In this document: piece after piece, positions 1-5,263 of the stretch
Position numbering within the stretch: the first letter of the stretch is position 1
Layout: every line of letters begins with the position of its first letter
From: Actinomycetes bacterium
GTDB taxonomy: Bacteria; Actinomycetota; Actinomycetes; JAJYSQ01
DNA: 6,293 nucleotides
Assembly (NCBI GenBank): GCA_021793495.1
Contig: JAJYSQ010000112.1
Span: 1 to 6,293 of the forward strand
Direction of reading: 5' to 3'
Position numbers and translations under genes: made by a program
The notes under the pieces: generated by a model
Seen by the model: the letters and a program-made list of their open reading frames with translations, nothing else
What the model was told of the DNA's origin: nothing
Database searches by the model: none

Positions 1-113
1 GATCAGGCCGCTTCCCATAATGGGTCACCGTAGGTCTCCGCGACCGCGCACACACGCACCGTGATGGGCGTGTCGGGAAAAAATCGCCAGATCCTGATCC
101 CCAGCGAGGACGT
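1..113. other. Intergenic stretch beyond the acetyltransferase gene
   Basis: No convincing gene is seen. Minus-strand frames are closed by stops or are very short; one reads about 20 residues to a TGA near position 6. There is an AT-rich hexamer CATAAT at 16-21 (ATTATG on the minus strand), a TACGGT (TAnnnT type) on the minus strand at 27-32, and a six-A run at 78-83 (T6 on the minus strand). The T6 lies about 30 nt after the acetyltransferase stop, but I find no strong GC stem directly before it, so an intrinsic terminator is not supported. The hexamers could be a promoter for a gene outside the window. Confidence 0.4.
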
Positions 114-716
114 TCACTCGCCGTGCTTCGCCCGCCGCCATCGGGCCAGCAGCCCGTCGGGGACGTCCTCGCGGGTCAACGCGTAGCTCACGTGATCCCG
201 CCACGCGCCATCGATGTGCAGGTAGAACCGGCGAACCCCCTCGTCACGGAACCCCAGCTTCTCGGCCACCCGGCGGGAGTTCGCGTTCTCCGGACGGATG
301 TTCACCTCGACGCGGTGCAGCCCGAGCTGGGTGAAGCAGTGGTCGGTGGCCATCGCGACTGCGGTCGGCATGATGCCCCGACCGGCCACGGCCTGGTCCA
401 CCCAGTAGCCGATGTAGGCCGAACGCAACGAGCCCAGGGTGATCCCGCCTACCGTGAGCTGTCCTACGAGCCGACCACGATAAGTGACGACGAAAGGCAG
501 CATCCGTCCGCGTAGAGCCTCGGCGCGGAACATCCGGACCATGGCGTAGTACCCGGGCACCGGCCCAGCAACGTGGGGGTTGGTGGCTTCCCACGGTTCG
601 AGCCAGGCCACGTTCCGGGCACGCACCGCCCGCCACTGGGCCGCGTCCCGGTACCCAAGAGGGCGCAGCCCCACCTCGCCCTCGGCCAGGCGAGCCGGCC
701 ACCCGGGTGGGCTCAG
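114..716 (-). CDS. rimJ: RimJ/RimL-type GNAT N-acetyltransferase
   Basis: GNAT-fold acetyltransferase of the RimJ/RimL group, cytoplasmic. The family transfers acetyl from acetyl-CoA to the N-terminal amine of ribosomal proteins; the substrate here is inferred, not shown. Numbered from the CTG proposed as start (200 aa, typical length): WPARL...LRPLGYRDA (6-25) and WLEPWEATNP (38-47) match actinobacterial RimJ. The acetyl-CoA loop is around AGRGI (111-115). The C-terminal part has LHRVEVNIRPENANSRRVAEKLGF (133-156) and W172-R-D-H, all family hallmarks. Start choice: the frame also opens at TTG 788, but that would add 24 Pro/Arg/Gly-rich residues lying wholly inside mogA. GTG 674 would remove the conserved WP segment. 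CTG 716 makes a CTGA overlap with the mogA stop and has GAGGGGG six bases upstream (723-729). It is the last gene of the galU run. The family call is firm; the start and exact substrate are not. Confidence 0.9.
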   Translation of the reverse strand: MSPPGWPARLAEGEVGLRPLGYRDAAQWRAVRARNVAWLEPWEATNPHVAGPVPGYYAMVRMFRAEALRGRMLPFVVTYRGRLVGQLTVGGITLGSLRSAYIGYWVDQAVAGRGIMPTAVAMATDHCFTQLGLHRVEVNIRPENANSRRVAEKLGFRDEGVRRFYLHIDGAWRDHVSYALTREDVPDGLLARWRRAKHGE

Positions 717-1201
717 TGGTCGCCCCCTCGGATCTGGTCCACGGCGTGGACCAGGAAACCCCTGAGCACCGCCATGCCGTCTCGGCAACCACCCGGCGAC
801 CCCGGCAGGTTGACCACCAGCGTGCGCCCTGCCAGCCCGGCGATCCCCCGAGAGAGCACAGCACTCGGCACGCCGGCGGCTACCCCGTGGGCCCGGATCG
901 CCTCGGCGATCCCGCTGGCCGACCGCTCGATGACCTGTGCGGTCATCTCCGGGGTGAGGTCTGCGGGCGTCAGCCCCGTGCCCCCGGTCGTGAGCACCAG
1001 GTCGTACCCCTCGGCCACCGCGGCCCGCAGGGCCTGCTCGACGGGCGGTCCGTCGGCAACCACGACCGGACCGTCGACCGAGAACCCGAGCTCCACCAGG
1101 CCGGCCACCAGGATCGGCCCCCCCTCGTCCCGGTACACCCCGGCGGCCGCCCTGGTGGATGCGGTGACCACCAGGGCACGCACGGGATCGCCGAGGCTCA
1201 T
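713..1201 (-). CDS. moaB: MogA/MoaB-type molybdopterin adenylyltransferase
   Basis: Molybdenum cofactor enzyme of the MogA/MoaB fold. The family uses Mg-ATP to adenylylate molybdopterin, giving MPT-AMP for MoeA. Length 162 aa, full size for the family. Visible hallmarks are LVVTAS near the N-terminus (10-15), the nucleotide/pterin loop TTGGTGLTPADLTPE (71-85) with its GGTG turn and the Asp/Glu pair, and NLPGSPGG (131-138), the second conserved glycine/proline loop. The ATG start overlaps the moaC stop by ATGA (1198-1201), so coupling is expected, and the gene ends in a CTGA overlap with the acetyltransferase. MogA and MoaB cannot be separated reliably by eye. Actinobacterial single-domain copies are usually named MoaB or MogA, and the neighbouring moeA supports the adenylyltransferase role. 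Confidence 0.93.
   Translation of the reverse strand: MSLGDPVRALVVTASTRAAAGVYRDEGGPILVAGLVELGFSVDGPVVVADGPPVEQALRAAVAEGYDLVLTTGGTGLTPADLTPEMTAQVIERSASGIAEAIRAHGVAAGVPSAVLSRGIAGLAGRTLVVNLPGSPGGCRDGMAVLRGFLVHAVDQIRGGDH
723..729 (-). promoter_or_regulatory. Ribosome binding site supporting a CTG start of the acetyltransferase
   Basis: GAGGGGG on the minus strand, inside the last codons of mogA, sits 6 nt before CTG at 716-714. That CTG shares TG with the mogA TGA stop. No ATG or GTG has comparable placement, so this site decides for the non-canonical start. CTG starts are rare, so this is an inference. Confidence 0.5.
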
Positions 1202-1704
1202 GGGCGTGTCCAGGTCCCGGATCGGCCGCCCGACTTGGCCTCGAGGCGTATGTCGGTGATGACCGTGGCCCGATCCAGCGCCTTGACCATGTCGACCAGG
1301 GTGAGCGCCGCCACGCTCACGCAGGTCAACGCCTCCATCTCCACCCCGGTCCGGTCTGCGGTACGCACGGTCGCACTGATCCGTACCTCGCCCTGCTCGA
1401 CCTGTAGGTCGACGCTGACCGCGTGCACGGCCACCGGGTGGGCCAGCGGGATGAGCTCGGGGGTCCGCTTCGCGGCCGCGATCCCCGCCACCCGAGCCAC
1501 AGCGAGGGCGTCGCCCTTGGGCACTCCCACGCCACGCAGCGCCGCGACCACCGCGGGGCTGACCCGTACTCGACCGGTCGCCGTGGCCTCGCGTACCGTC
1601 ACGTCCTTCGCGCTCACGTCGACCATCCGGGCCGCACCCTGCGCGTCGAGGTGGGCCAATCCACCCGGCGCAGCCACCGGCCCGCCCGGTGCTGGGCTGC
1701 TCAC
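1198..1704 (-). CDS. moaC: Cyclic pyranopterin monophosphate synthase MoaC
   Basis: MoaC converts the MoaA product (3',8-cyclo-7,8-dihydro-GTP) to cyclic pyranopterin monophosphate, the first stable intermediate of molybdenum cofactor synthesis. Length 168 aa, close to the usual 155-165. Conserved blocks are MVDVSAKDVTVREATATG (27-44), the AAKRTPELIPLAHP block (77-90) with the catalytic Lys/His region, TGVEMEALTCVSVAALT (119-135), and VDMVKALD (137-144), which carries the Asp-x-x-Lys pair required for catalysis in the family. LEAKSGGRSG (154-163) is the C-terminal signature. The first 15 residues are an Ala/Pro/Gly-rich extension. The start is GTG 1704, forming a GTGA overlap with the moeA stop. 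moaA, moaD and moaE are not in the window, so the rest of the pathway must lie elsewhere. Confidence 0.97.
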   Translation of the reverse strand: MSSPAPGGPVAAPGGLAHLDAQGAARMVDVSAKDVTVREATATGRVRVSPAVVAALRGVGVPKGDALAVARVAGIAAAKRTPELIPLAHPVAVHAVSVDLQVEQGEVRISATVRTADRTGVEMEALTCVSVAALTLVDMVKALDRATVITDIRLEAKSGGRSGTWTRP

Positions 1705-2930
1705 AGCGACCGCCGGTCGAGCACCATGACGGTCACCGTGCTACCGAGTGGTACGTCCTGGACATCCTCGCCGACCACGATCAGCGCGTTCGCCCCGGCC
1801 AACGCGCCCAGCAGGTGGGATCCCGGTCCGCCGACCGGGCGGACGACGTACCGTCCCTCGCTGACCGAGAGCCAGCCTCGCATGTACTGCCGCCGTCCCG
1901 CAGGAGAGCTGAACCCCTGCTGGCACTCGGCGCGCACGGTAGGCCGGTGGACCGACTCCACCCCGATCATCGTGCGGATCGCTGGCCGGACGAACACCTC
2001 GAACGAGACGTAGGCGCTGACCGGGTTGCCCGGCAGCGTGATGATCGGCGTGTCGTCCGGGCCGACCGTGCCGAACCCCTGGGGCATGCCCGGCTGCATC
2101 GCCACCTTCTCGAAGTGCACCGTGCCCAGTCGGGACAGCACCTCCTTGACCACGTCGTACGCCCCGACGCTGACTCCCCCGGTCGTCAGGACCAGGTCGG
2201 CACGGATCAGCTGGTCCTCGATCGCGGTCATCAGCCGGCGCGGATCGTCGGGGACGATGCCGACCCGGAAGGCGGTCGCTCCGGCGTCGCGGGCCGCCGC
2301 GGTGAGCATGAAGGAGTTCGAGTCGCTGATCTGTCCCGGTCCGATCGACTGTCCTGGCTCGACGAGCTCGCTGCCGGTGGAGAGAACGACGACCCTCGGG
2401 CGGGGCCGGATGTGCACCCGCGCGCGGCCGATCGCCGCGAGCACCCCCAGCTGGGTGGGTCCCACCGTGGTCCCGGTGGTGAGCACCACGTCCCCGGAAC
2501 GCACGTCCTCGCCGCGTCGGCGCACGTGCGCACCGAGGACGGGAGCGCGGGTGATGGTGACCGACGCGACCCCGCCGTCGGTCCACTCGACCGGGACCAC
2601 CGCGTCCGCTCCCGGGGGGACCACCGCGCCGGTCATGATGCGCGCGGTGAACCCCGGTTGGATCCGGTAGGCCGGGGGGGTCCCGGCGGCGATGTCCCCG
2701 ACGACCGGCAGGGTCACCGGCTGTGCCTCGCTGGCCGAGGCGACGTCGTCCAGGCGGACCGCGTACCCGTCCATCGAGGAGTTGTCGAACACCGGCAGGT
2801 CCCGTTCGCTGGTGATGTCGCCCGCAAGCAGGCAGCCGTGGGCCTCGAGCAGCGGGACGTCGAGTGCCTCCAGCGGTGCCACCATGCCCAGGACGTCCTC
2901 GAGGTGCGCCGAGACCGGTTTGAGCGCCAC
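1701..2930 (-). CDS. moeA: Molybdopterin molybdenumtransferase MoeA
   Basis: MoeA takes adenylylated molybdopterin and molybdate and releases Moco. The frame is open upstream to 3137, but those residues only shadow galU. The GTG at 2930, one base after the galU TGA and preceded by GAGG (2936-2939), gives 409 aa, the normal size. Seen in order: DLPVFDNSSMDGYAV (44-58), IMTGAVVPPGADAVVPVE (98-115), RRRGEDV (137-143), VVLSTGSELV (181-190), SDSNSFML (202-209), the MPT-binding loop LTTGGVSVGAYD (248-259), then LPGNPVSAYVSFE (299-311) leading into the C-terminal beta domain (about 325-409). One oddity is MQPGMPQGFG (278-287), where many MoeA proteins have a KPGKP motif, so two usually basic positions are Gln and Met. 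This may be an actinobacterial subtype rather than damage, because all other motifs are intact. It is the second gene of the galU run. Confidence 0.96.
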   Translation of the reverse strand: MALKPVSAHLEDVLGMVAPLEALDVPLLEAHGCLLAGDITSERDLPVFDNSSMDGYAVRLDDVASASEAQPVTLPVVGDIAAGTPPAYRIQPGFTARIMTGAVVPPGADAVVPVEWTDGGVASVTITRAPVLGAHVRRRGEDVRSGDVVLTTGTTVGPTQLGVLAAIGRARVHIRPRPRVVVLSTGSELVEPGQSIGPGQISDSNSFMLTAAARDAGATAFRVGIVPDDPRRLMTAIEDQLIRADLVLTTGGVSVGAYDVVKEVLSRLGTVHFEKVAMQPGMPQGFGTVGPDDTPIITLPGNPVSAYVSFEVFVRPAIRTMIGVESVHRPTVRAECQQGFSSPAGRRQYMRGWLSVSEGRYVVRPVGGPGSHLLGALAGANALIVVGEDVQDVPLGSTVTVMVLDRRSL

Positions 2931-2931
2931 G

Positions 2932-3852
2932 TCAGCCTCGAACCGGCTGCTCGGCGGCGACGAACTCGGCCAACCAGGTCCGGAACTGCGGACCCAGGTC
3001 TGCTCGCTCGCTGGCCAACCGGACCACCGTCTGCAGGTACGCGAGCCGATCACCGGTATCGTACCGGGAGCCGGTGAACACGACCCCGCGGACCCTCGGC
3101 TGATCGGGCCCGCGAGCGGCCAGGACGGCCAGCGCATCGGTGAGCTGGATCTCTCCGCCCCGGCCCGGCGGGATCTGCTCGAGCACCGCGAAGATCTCAG
3201 GATCGAGCACGTACCGGCCGATCACCGCGTACCGGCTGGGGGCCACGGACGGGTCGGGCTTCTCCACGAGCGCGCTCACCTCGACCACGTCCGGCTCGGC
3301 ACCCGGGCGCACTGCCGCGCAGCCGTAGAGGTGGATCTGGTCGTCGGGCACCTCCATCAGGGCGACCACGCTGCCGCCGTCAGCGGCCTGGACCTCCAGC
3401 ATCCGCGACAGCAGCCGGTCGCGCGGGTCGATCAGGTCATCGCCCAGGAGCACGGCGAACGCCTCGTCACCGACGTGCTGGCGGGCGCAGAGCACGGCGT
3501 GCCCCAGGCCCTGTGGGCGTCCCTGGCGTACGTAGTGCAGCCAGGCGAGGGCACTGGTGGCCCGGACCAGGGCGAGCCGGTCGGTGTCCCCCTTCTCGGT
3601 CAGCACCGCTTCGAGCTCGTAGGCGTGGTCGAAGTGGTCCTCCAACGCGCGCTTGTTGCGTCCGGTGACCACCAGCAGGTCGCGCAGCCCGGCAGCAACC
3701 GCCTCCTCCACCACGTACTGGATGGCCGGCTTGTCGACGACCGGCAGCATCTCCTTCGGTGTGGCCTTCGTCGCCGGAAGGAACCGGGTACCCAGTCCGG
3801 CTGCGGGGATGACGGCTTTGCGGACGCCCTGGGCGCGACCAGCGGGGGTCAT
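2932..3852 (-). CDS. galU: UTP-glucose-1-phosphate uridylyltransferase GalU
   Basis: Makes UDP-glucose from UTP and glucose-1-phosphate, a precursor for cell-envelope glycans, trehalose and galactose metabolism; cytoplasmic. Length 306 aa, typical. The nucleotidyltransferase signature is AAGLGTRFLPATKATPKEM (17-35), with K33 in the NTP-binding loop, followed by LPVVDKPAIQYVVEEA (36-51). RQGRPQGLGHAV (109-120) contacts the nucleotide. LLGDDL (135-140) holds the metal/UDP-binding acidic pair. LVEKP (195-199), GRYVL (212-216), GEIQLTDAL (233-241) and YDTGD (264-268) complete the GalU pattern. The start is ATG 3852, only 6 nt after a TAGGGT hexamer and without a Shine-Dalgarno, so a leaderless transcript is likely. 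It is the first gene of a tight run with moeA, moaC, moaB and rimJ, and diverges from the cyclo-ligase gene 41 bp away. Confidence 0.97.
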   Translation of the reverse strand: MTPAGRAQGVRKAVIPAAGLGTRFLPATKATPKEMLPVVDKPAIQYVVEEAVAAGLRDLLVVTGRNKRALEDHFDHAYELEAVLTEKGDTDRLALVRATSALAWLHYVRQGRPQGLGHAVLCARQHVGDEAFAVLLGDDLIDPRDRLLSRMLEVQAADGGSVVALMEVPDDQIHLYGCAAVRPGAEPDVVEVSALVEKPDPSVAPSRYAVIGRYVLDPEIFAVLEQIPPGRGGEIQLTDALAVLAARGPDQPRVRGVVFTGSRYDTGDRLAYLQTVVRLASERADLGPQFRTWLAEFVAAEQPVRG

Positions 3853-3858
3853 GAGCGC

Positions 3859-3864
3859 ACCCTA
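3859..3864 (-). promoter_or_regulatory. -10 hexamer of a leaderless galU promoter
   Basis: TAGGGT on the minus strand (within TTAGGGT, 3859-3865) fits the actinobacterial TAnnnT -10 pattern. Exactly 6 nt separate it from the galU ATG, which places the predicted transcription start on or next to the A of the start codon. No clear TTGACA-like -35 is seen 16-18 nt upstream, as is common for actinobacterial promoters. The same seven bases and same spacing recur before the phosphorylase gene at 5264. Confidence 0.6.
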
Positions 3865-3893
3865 ACGGGCAACGCGCGCCGACGACGGGCAGG

Positions 3894-4547
3894 ATGGAGC
3901 GCGTGCAGCAAAGAGACGTCCCGACCGACCCGCCCACCGCAGGGCGCACCGACCCCCCGGGGGGCGGCGTGGCTGCGCAGAAGGCCCGGTGGCGCCGGCG
4001 GCTCACGTCCGCTCGTCGGGACCGGCCGGCCGACGAGCGAGGGACGGCCGACGTCGCGTTGCGCGACCGAGTCCTGGATCTGCCCGAGCTGACCGGGGTG
4101 CGCACGCTCGCGGCCTACGTCTCGCTGGCCACCGAACCGCCCACCGGGAGACTGCTCACCGCGTTGCTCGGTGCCGGGCTCGAGATCCTGGTCCCCGTCG
4201 TGCAACCGGACCTGGACCTGGACTGGACGGTCTACCGAGGCGAGCATGAGATGCAGGCCGGCCCGCTGGGCATCGGTGAACCGACCGGGCCGCGGCTGGG
4301 CCTCGACGCGGTGTCCCGAGCCGACCTGGTGGTCGTCCCGGCCCTCGCCGTGGACCGGGAAGGCCACCGGCTGGGCAAGGGGGCCGGCTGCTACGACCGG
4401 GCGTTGGCCCATGCCCGCCCGTACGTCCGGCTGGTGGCGCTGGTCTTCGACGACGAGCTGGTCGAGTCGCTGCCGTACGCCCGCCACGACCGGGACGTGG
4501 ACCTGGTCGTCACGCCGCGGCGCACCGTACGACTGCGCGGGCTCTGA
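3894..4547 (+). CDS. 5-formyltetrahydrofolate cyclo-ligase
   Basis: Predicted to perform the ATP-dependent conversion of 5-formyl-THF to 5,10-methenyl-THF, returning a storage folate to one-carbon metabolism; cytoplasmic. Seen, numbering from ATG 3894: the N-terminal basic start of the fold, QKARWRRRL (29-37), with Lys/Arg positions that bind phosphate in the family; AAYVSLATEPPT (73-84); GIGEPTG (126-132), the substrate/ATP loop; and DREGHRLGKGAGCYDRAL (154-171), a variant of the hallmark RLGxGGGYYDR. The C-terminal DVDLVVTP (201-208) is typical. Start uncertain: ATG 3894 is the outermost. GTG 3903 has AGGA 8 nt upstream. GTG 3969 (192 aa, usual family length) is preceded by a G6 run and lies just before the conserved Lys/Arg block. 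The first 25 residues are Pro/Asp/Thr-rich and may not be translated. In mycobacteria the equivalent (Rv0992c) also lies between galU and the FmdB-like gene. Confidence 0.9.
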   Translation: MERVQQRDVPTDPPTAGRTDPPGGGVAAQKARWRRRLTSARRDRPADERGTADVALRDRVLDLPELTGVRTLAAYVSLATEPPTGRLLTALLGAGLEILVPVVQPDLDLDWTVYRGEHEMQAGPLGIGEPTGPRLGLDAVSRADLVVVPALAVDREGHRLGKGAGCYDRALAHARPYVRLVALVFDDELVESLPYARHDRDVDLVVTPRRTVRLRGL

Positions 4548-4717
4548 TCCTGTCCTGCGCGAGGAGCAGCCTGATGCCGTCGCCACCCTGGACACCCGAG
4601 CCACCGCACCGCTGGAGGGGCTCTGGTGCCCCGTGGGTCGGCGGGGTACGTGACCGTCAGGACGCTGGCGCAGGCTCGATGGGGGCGGTGGTGGGCGCGA
4701 GCAGCCGGGCGGCGTGG

Positions 4718-4723
4718 CACACT
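4718..4723 (+). promoter_or_regulatory. Possible -10 element of the zinc-ribbon gene
   Basis: CACACT, within TGGCACACT, matches TAnnnT except for the first base. A start about 7 nt downstream would begin transcription near 4730, just ahead of the CIRCE site, which is the normal position for HrcA to block transcription. No convincing -35 is seen upstream. Nothing else between here and the gene start fits better. Confidence 0.3.
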
Positions 4724-4734
4724 GGGAGTCGGCG

Positions 4735-4761
4735 TTGGCACTCCCGCACCACGAGTGCCAG
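4735..4761. promoter_or_regulatory. CIRCE operator (HrcA binding site)
   Basis: TTGGCACTC, nine bases, then GAGTGCCAG. Consensus CIRCE is TTAGCACTC-N9-GAGTGCTAA; the GGCACTC/GAGTGCC form is common in high-GC actinobacteria. The two arms are complementary at 8 of 9 positions (the outer T faces G), and the next pair out (G4734/C4762) also matches. Spacing is exactly 9. HrcA bound here would repress the gene starting at 4826, with release on heat or protein-folding stress when GroEL is titrated. The site is 64 nt upstream of that start. hrcA itself is not in the window. Confidence 0.88.
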
Positions 4762-4812
4762 CTCGTGAGAGGAACGACCGATCCCGGCCACCTCGCGTGG
4801 CGCTCTTCGGAT

Positions 4813-4818
4813 GGGGAG
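4813..4818 (+). promoter_or_regulatory. Ribosome binding site of the zinc-ribbon gene
   Basis: GGGGAG lies 7 nt before GTG 4826. It decides against the in-frame ATG at 4811, which would add five residues (MGRCD) in front of the conserved MPTYQY start of the family and would overlap this site. Confidence 0.75.
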
Positions 4819-4825
4819 ATGCGAC

Positions 4826-5203
4826 GTGCCCACCTATCAGTACGCGTGCCTCCGGTGCTCGCACCGGTTCGAGGCCGTGCAGGCCTTCGCCGACGACTCG
4901 CTCACCGAGTGTCCTGAGTGCGGCGGCGAGCTGCGCAAGGTGTACTCCGCGGTGGGCGTGGTGTTCAAGGGATCCGGTTTCTACCGGACAGACTCCCGGG
5001 CCGATGGCGCGGACAAGGCCCGTGCCGGTGGGCGCAGCACCAACGGCAGCGGCGAGCCGGTCCCGGCCGGCACCTCGAAGACCAGCACCGCGGACGGCGG
5101 GACCGCCACCAGCTCGGAGTCCAAGGGTGCTGCCAGCGGCGCCACGCCTGCGGCTGCAGCGGCCAGCCCCAAGTCCTCGTCCACCAGCGAGAGCGCTGCC
5201 TGA
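4826..5203 (+). CDS. FmdB-family zinc-ribbon protein, Ruc-like (Rv0991c) chaperone candidate
   Basis: A 125-aa two-part protein. Residues 1-54 form a small zinc ribbon: the MPTYQYACLRCSHRF start typical of the FmdB family, Cys pairs C8-x-x-C11 and C29-x-x-C32 that would hold one zinc, and the conserved GVVFKGSGFYRTD (44-56). Residues about 57-125 are a low-complexity Gly/Ser/Thr/Ala tail with a few Lys/Glu/Asp, almost surely disordered. The family is often labelled a transcriptional regulator without support. Mycobacterial Rv0991c (Ruc), with the same architecture and neighbours, has been described as a zinc-bound, redox-regulated chaperone that becomes active on oxidation. Stress control fits the CIRCE site upstream. 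Function here is inferred from architecture, synteny and operator together. The GTG start is set by MPTYQY and the GGGGAG site. It may be monocistronic, since the next gene has its own promoter. Confidence 0.9.
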   Translation: MPTYQYACLRCSHRFEAVQAFADDSLTECPECGGELRKVYSAVGVVFKGSGFYRTDSRADGADKARAGGRSTNGSGEPVPAGTSKTSTADGGTATSSESKGAASGATPAAAAASPKSSSTSESAA

Positions 5204-5230
5204 CCGATCCACACCCTCGCCACCAACCGG

Positions 5231-5247
5231 GCCTGGGTTGCTCAGGC
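5231..5247 (+). terminator. Hairpin between the zinc-ribbon gene and the phosphorylase, possible weak terminator
   Basis: GCCTGGG-TTG-CTCAGGC can form a 7-bp stem (one G-U pair) with a 3-nt loop, 28 nt after the zinc-ribbon stop, followed by GG then only three T. An overlapping alternative stem, CAACC (5224-5228) with GGTTG (5236-5240), competes with it. The T tract is too short for a strong intrinsic terminator. The stem ends 4 nt before the TTAGGGT promoter hexamer, so it could equally be part of the promoter region. Confidence 0.35.
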
Positions 5248-5251
5248 GGTT

Positions 5252-5257
5252 TAGGGT
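5252..5257 (+). promoter_or_regulatory. -10 hexamer of a leaderless phosphorylase promoter
   Basis: TAGGGT (within TTAGGGT, 5251-5257) is followed by 6 nt and the ATG of the phosphorylase. Hexamer and spacing are identical to the galU promoter. Transcription should start at or next to the ATG. There is no Shine-Dalgarno that could act on this start (GGGG at 5259-5262 is too close), which agrees with leaderless initiation. No -35 is evident. Confidence 0.6.
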
Positions 5258-5263
5258 CGGGGC

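Larger units (their letters stand above)
4548..4825. other. Regulatory gap between the cyclo-ligase and the zinc-ribbon gene
   Basis: I see no gene with family similarity here. It holds a CIRCE operator, a plausible -10 just before it, and the ribosome binding site of the zinc-ribbon gene, each listed separately. A 64-codon frame (ATG 4574, stop ending at 4768) has a good GAGGAG 7 nt upstream. However, its composition is Trp/Arg/Ser/Pro-rich, unlike the neighbours, and its end runs through the CIRCE site, so it is not called. No clear terminator follows the cyclo-ligase stop; TCCT-GCGCG-AGGA at 4552-4564 is a weak 4-bp stem without a T run. Confidence 0.5.

Noticed and set aside
78..83. T6 run on the minus strand after the acetyltransferase stop, as an intrinsic terminator
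   Set aside because: No stable GC stem directly precedes it; only a 4-bp GATC/GATC pairing with a 2-nt loop was found.
1..99. 7-bp inverted repeat GATCAGG (1-7) / CCTGATC (93-99)
   Set aside because: Short arms 85 nt apart with no other symmetry; likely chance.
1689..3077. Long plus-strand open frame (462 codons) opposite moeA
   Set aside because: The complementary strand encodes complete MoeA with all motifs; the plus product is His/Arg/Asp-rich without domain features.
2931..3137. Upstream extension of the moeA frame to 3137
   Set aside because: The extra 69 codons lie inside galU, are Ser/Trp/Pro-rich and precede the normal MoeA N-terminus; GTG 2930 gives the standard length.
2692..4092. 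Plus-strand open frame (466 codons) opposite galU
   Set aside because: Shadow of galU; it would overlap the divergent promoter and the start of the cyclo-ligase in another frame.
4750..4767. Perfect hairpin CACGAG-TGCCAG-CTCGTG
   Set aside because: It overlaps the right arm of the CIRCE site. It is real as symmetry, but the operator with its exact N9 spacing explains the region better, and no T run follows.
4574..4768. Small plus-strand frame of 64 codons with a good GAGGAG 7 nt before its ATG
   Set aside because: Trp/Arg/Ser/Pro-rich product with no family resemblance, and its 3' end crosses the CIRCE operator and the putative promoter of the next gene. More likely chance in GC-rich DNA.
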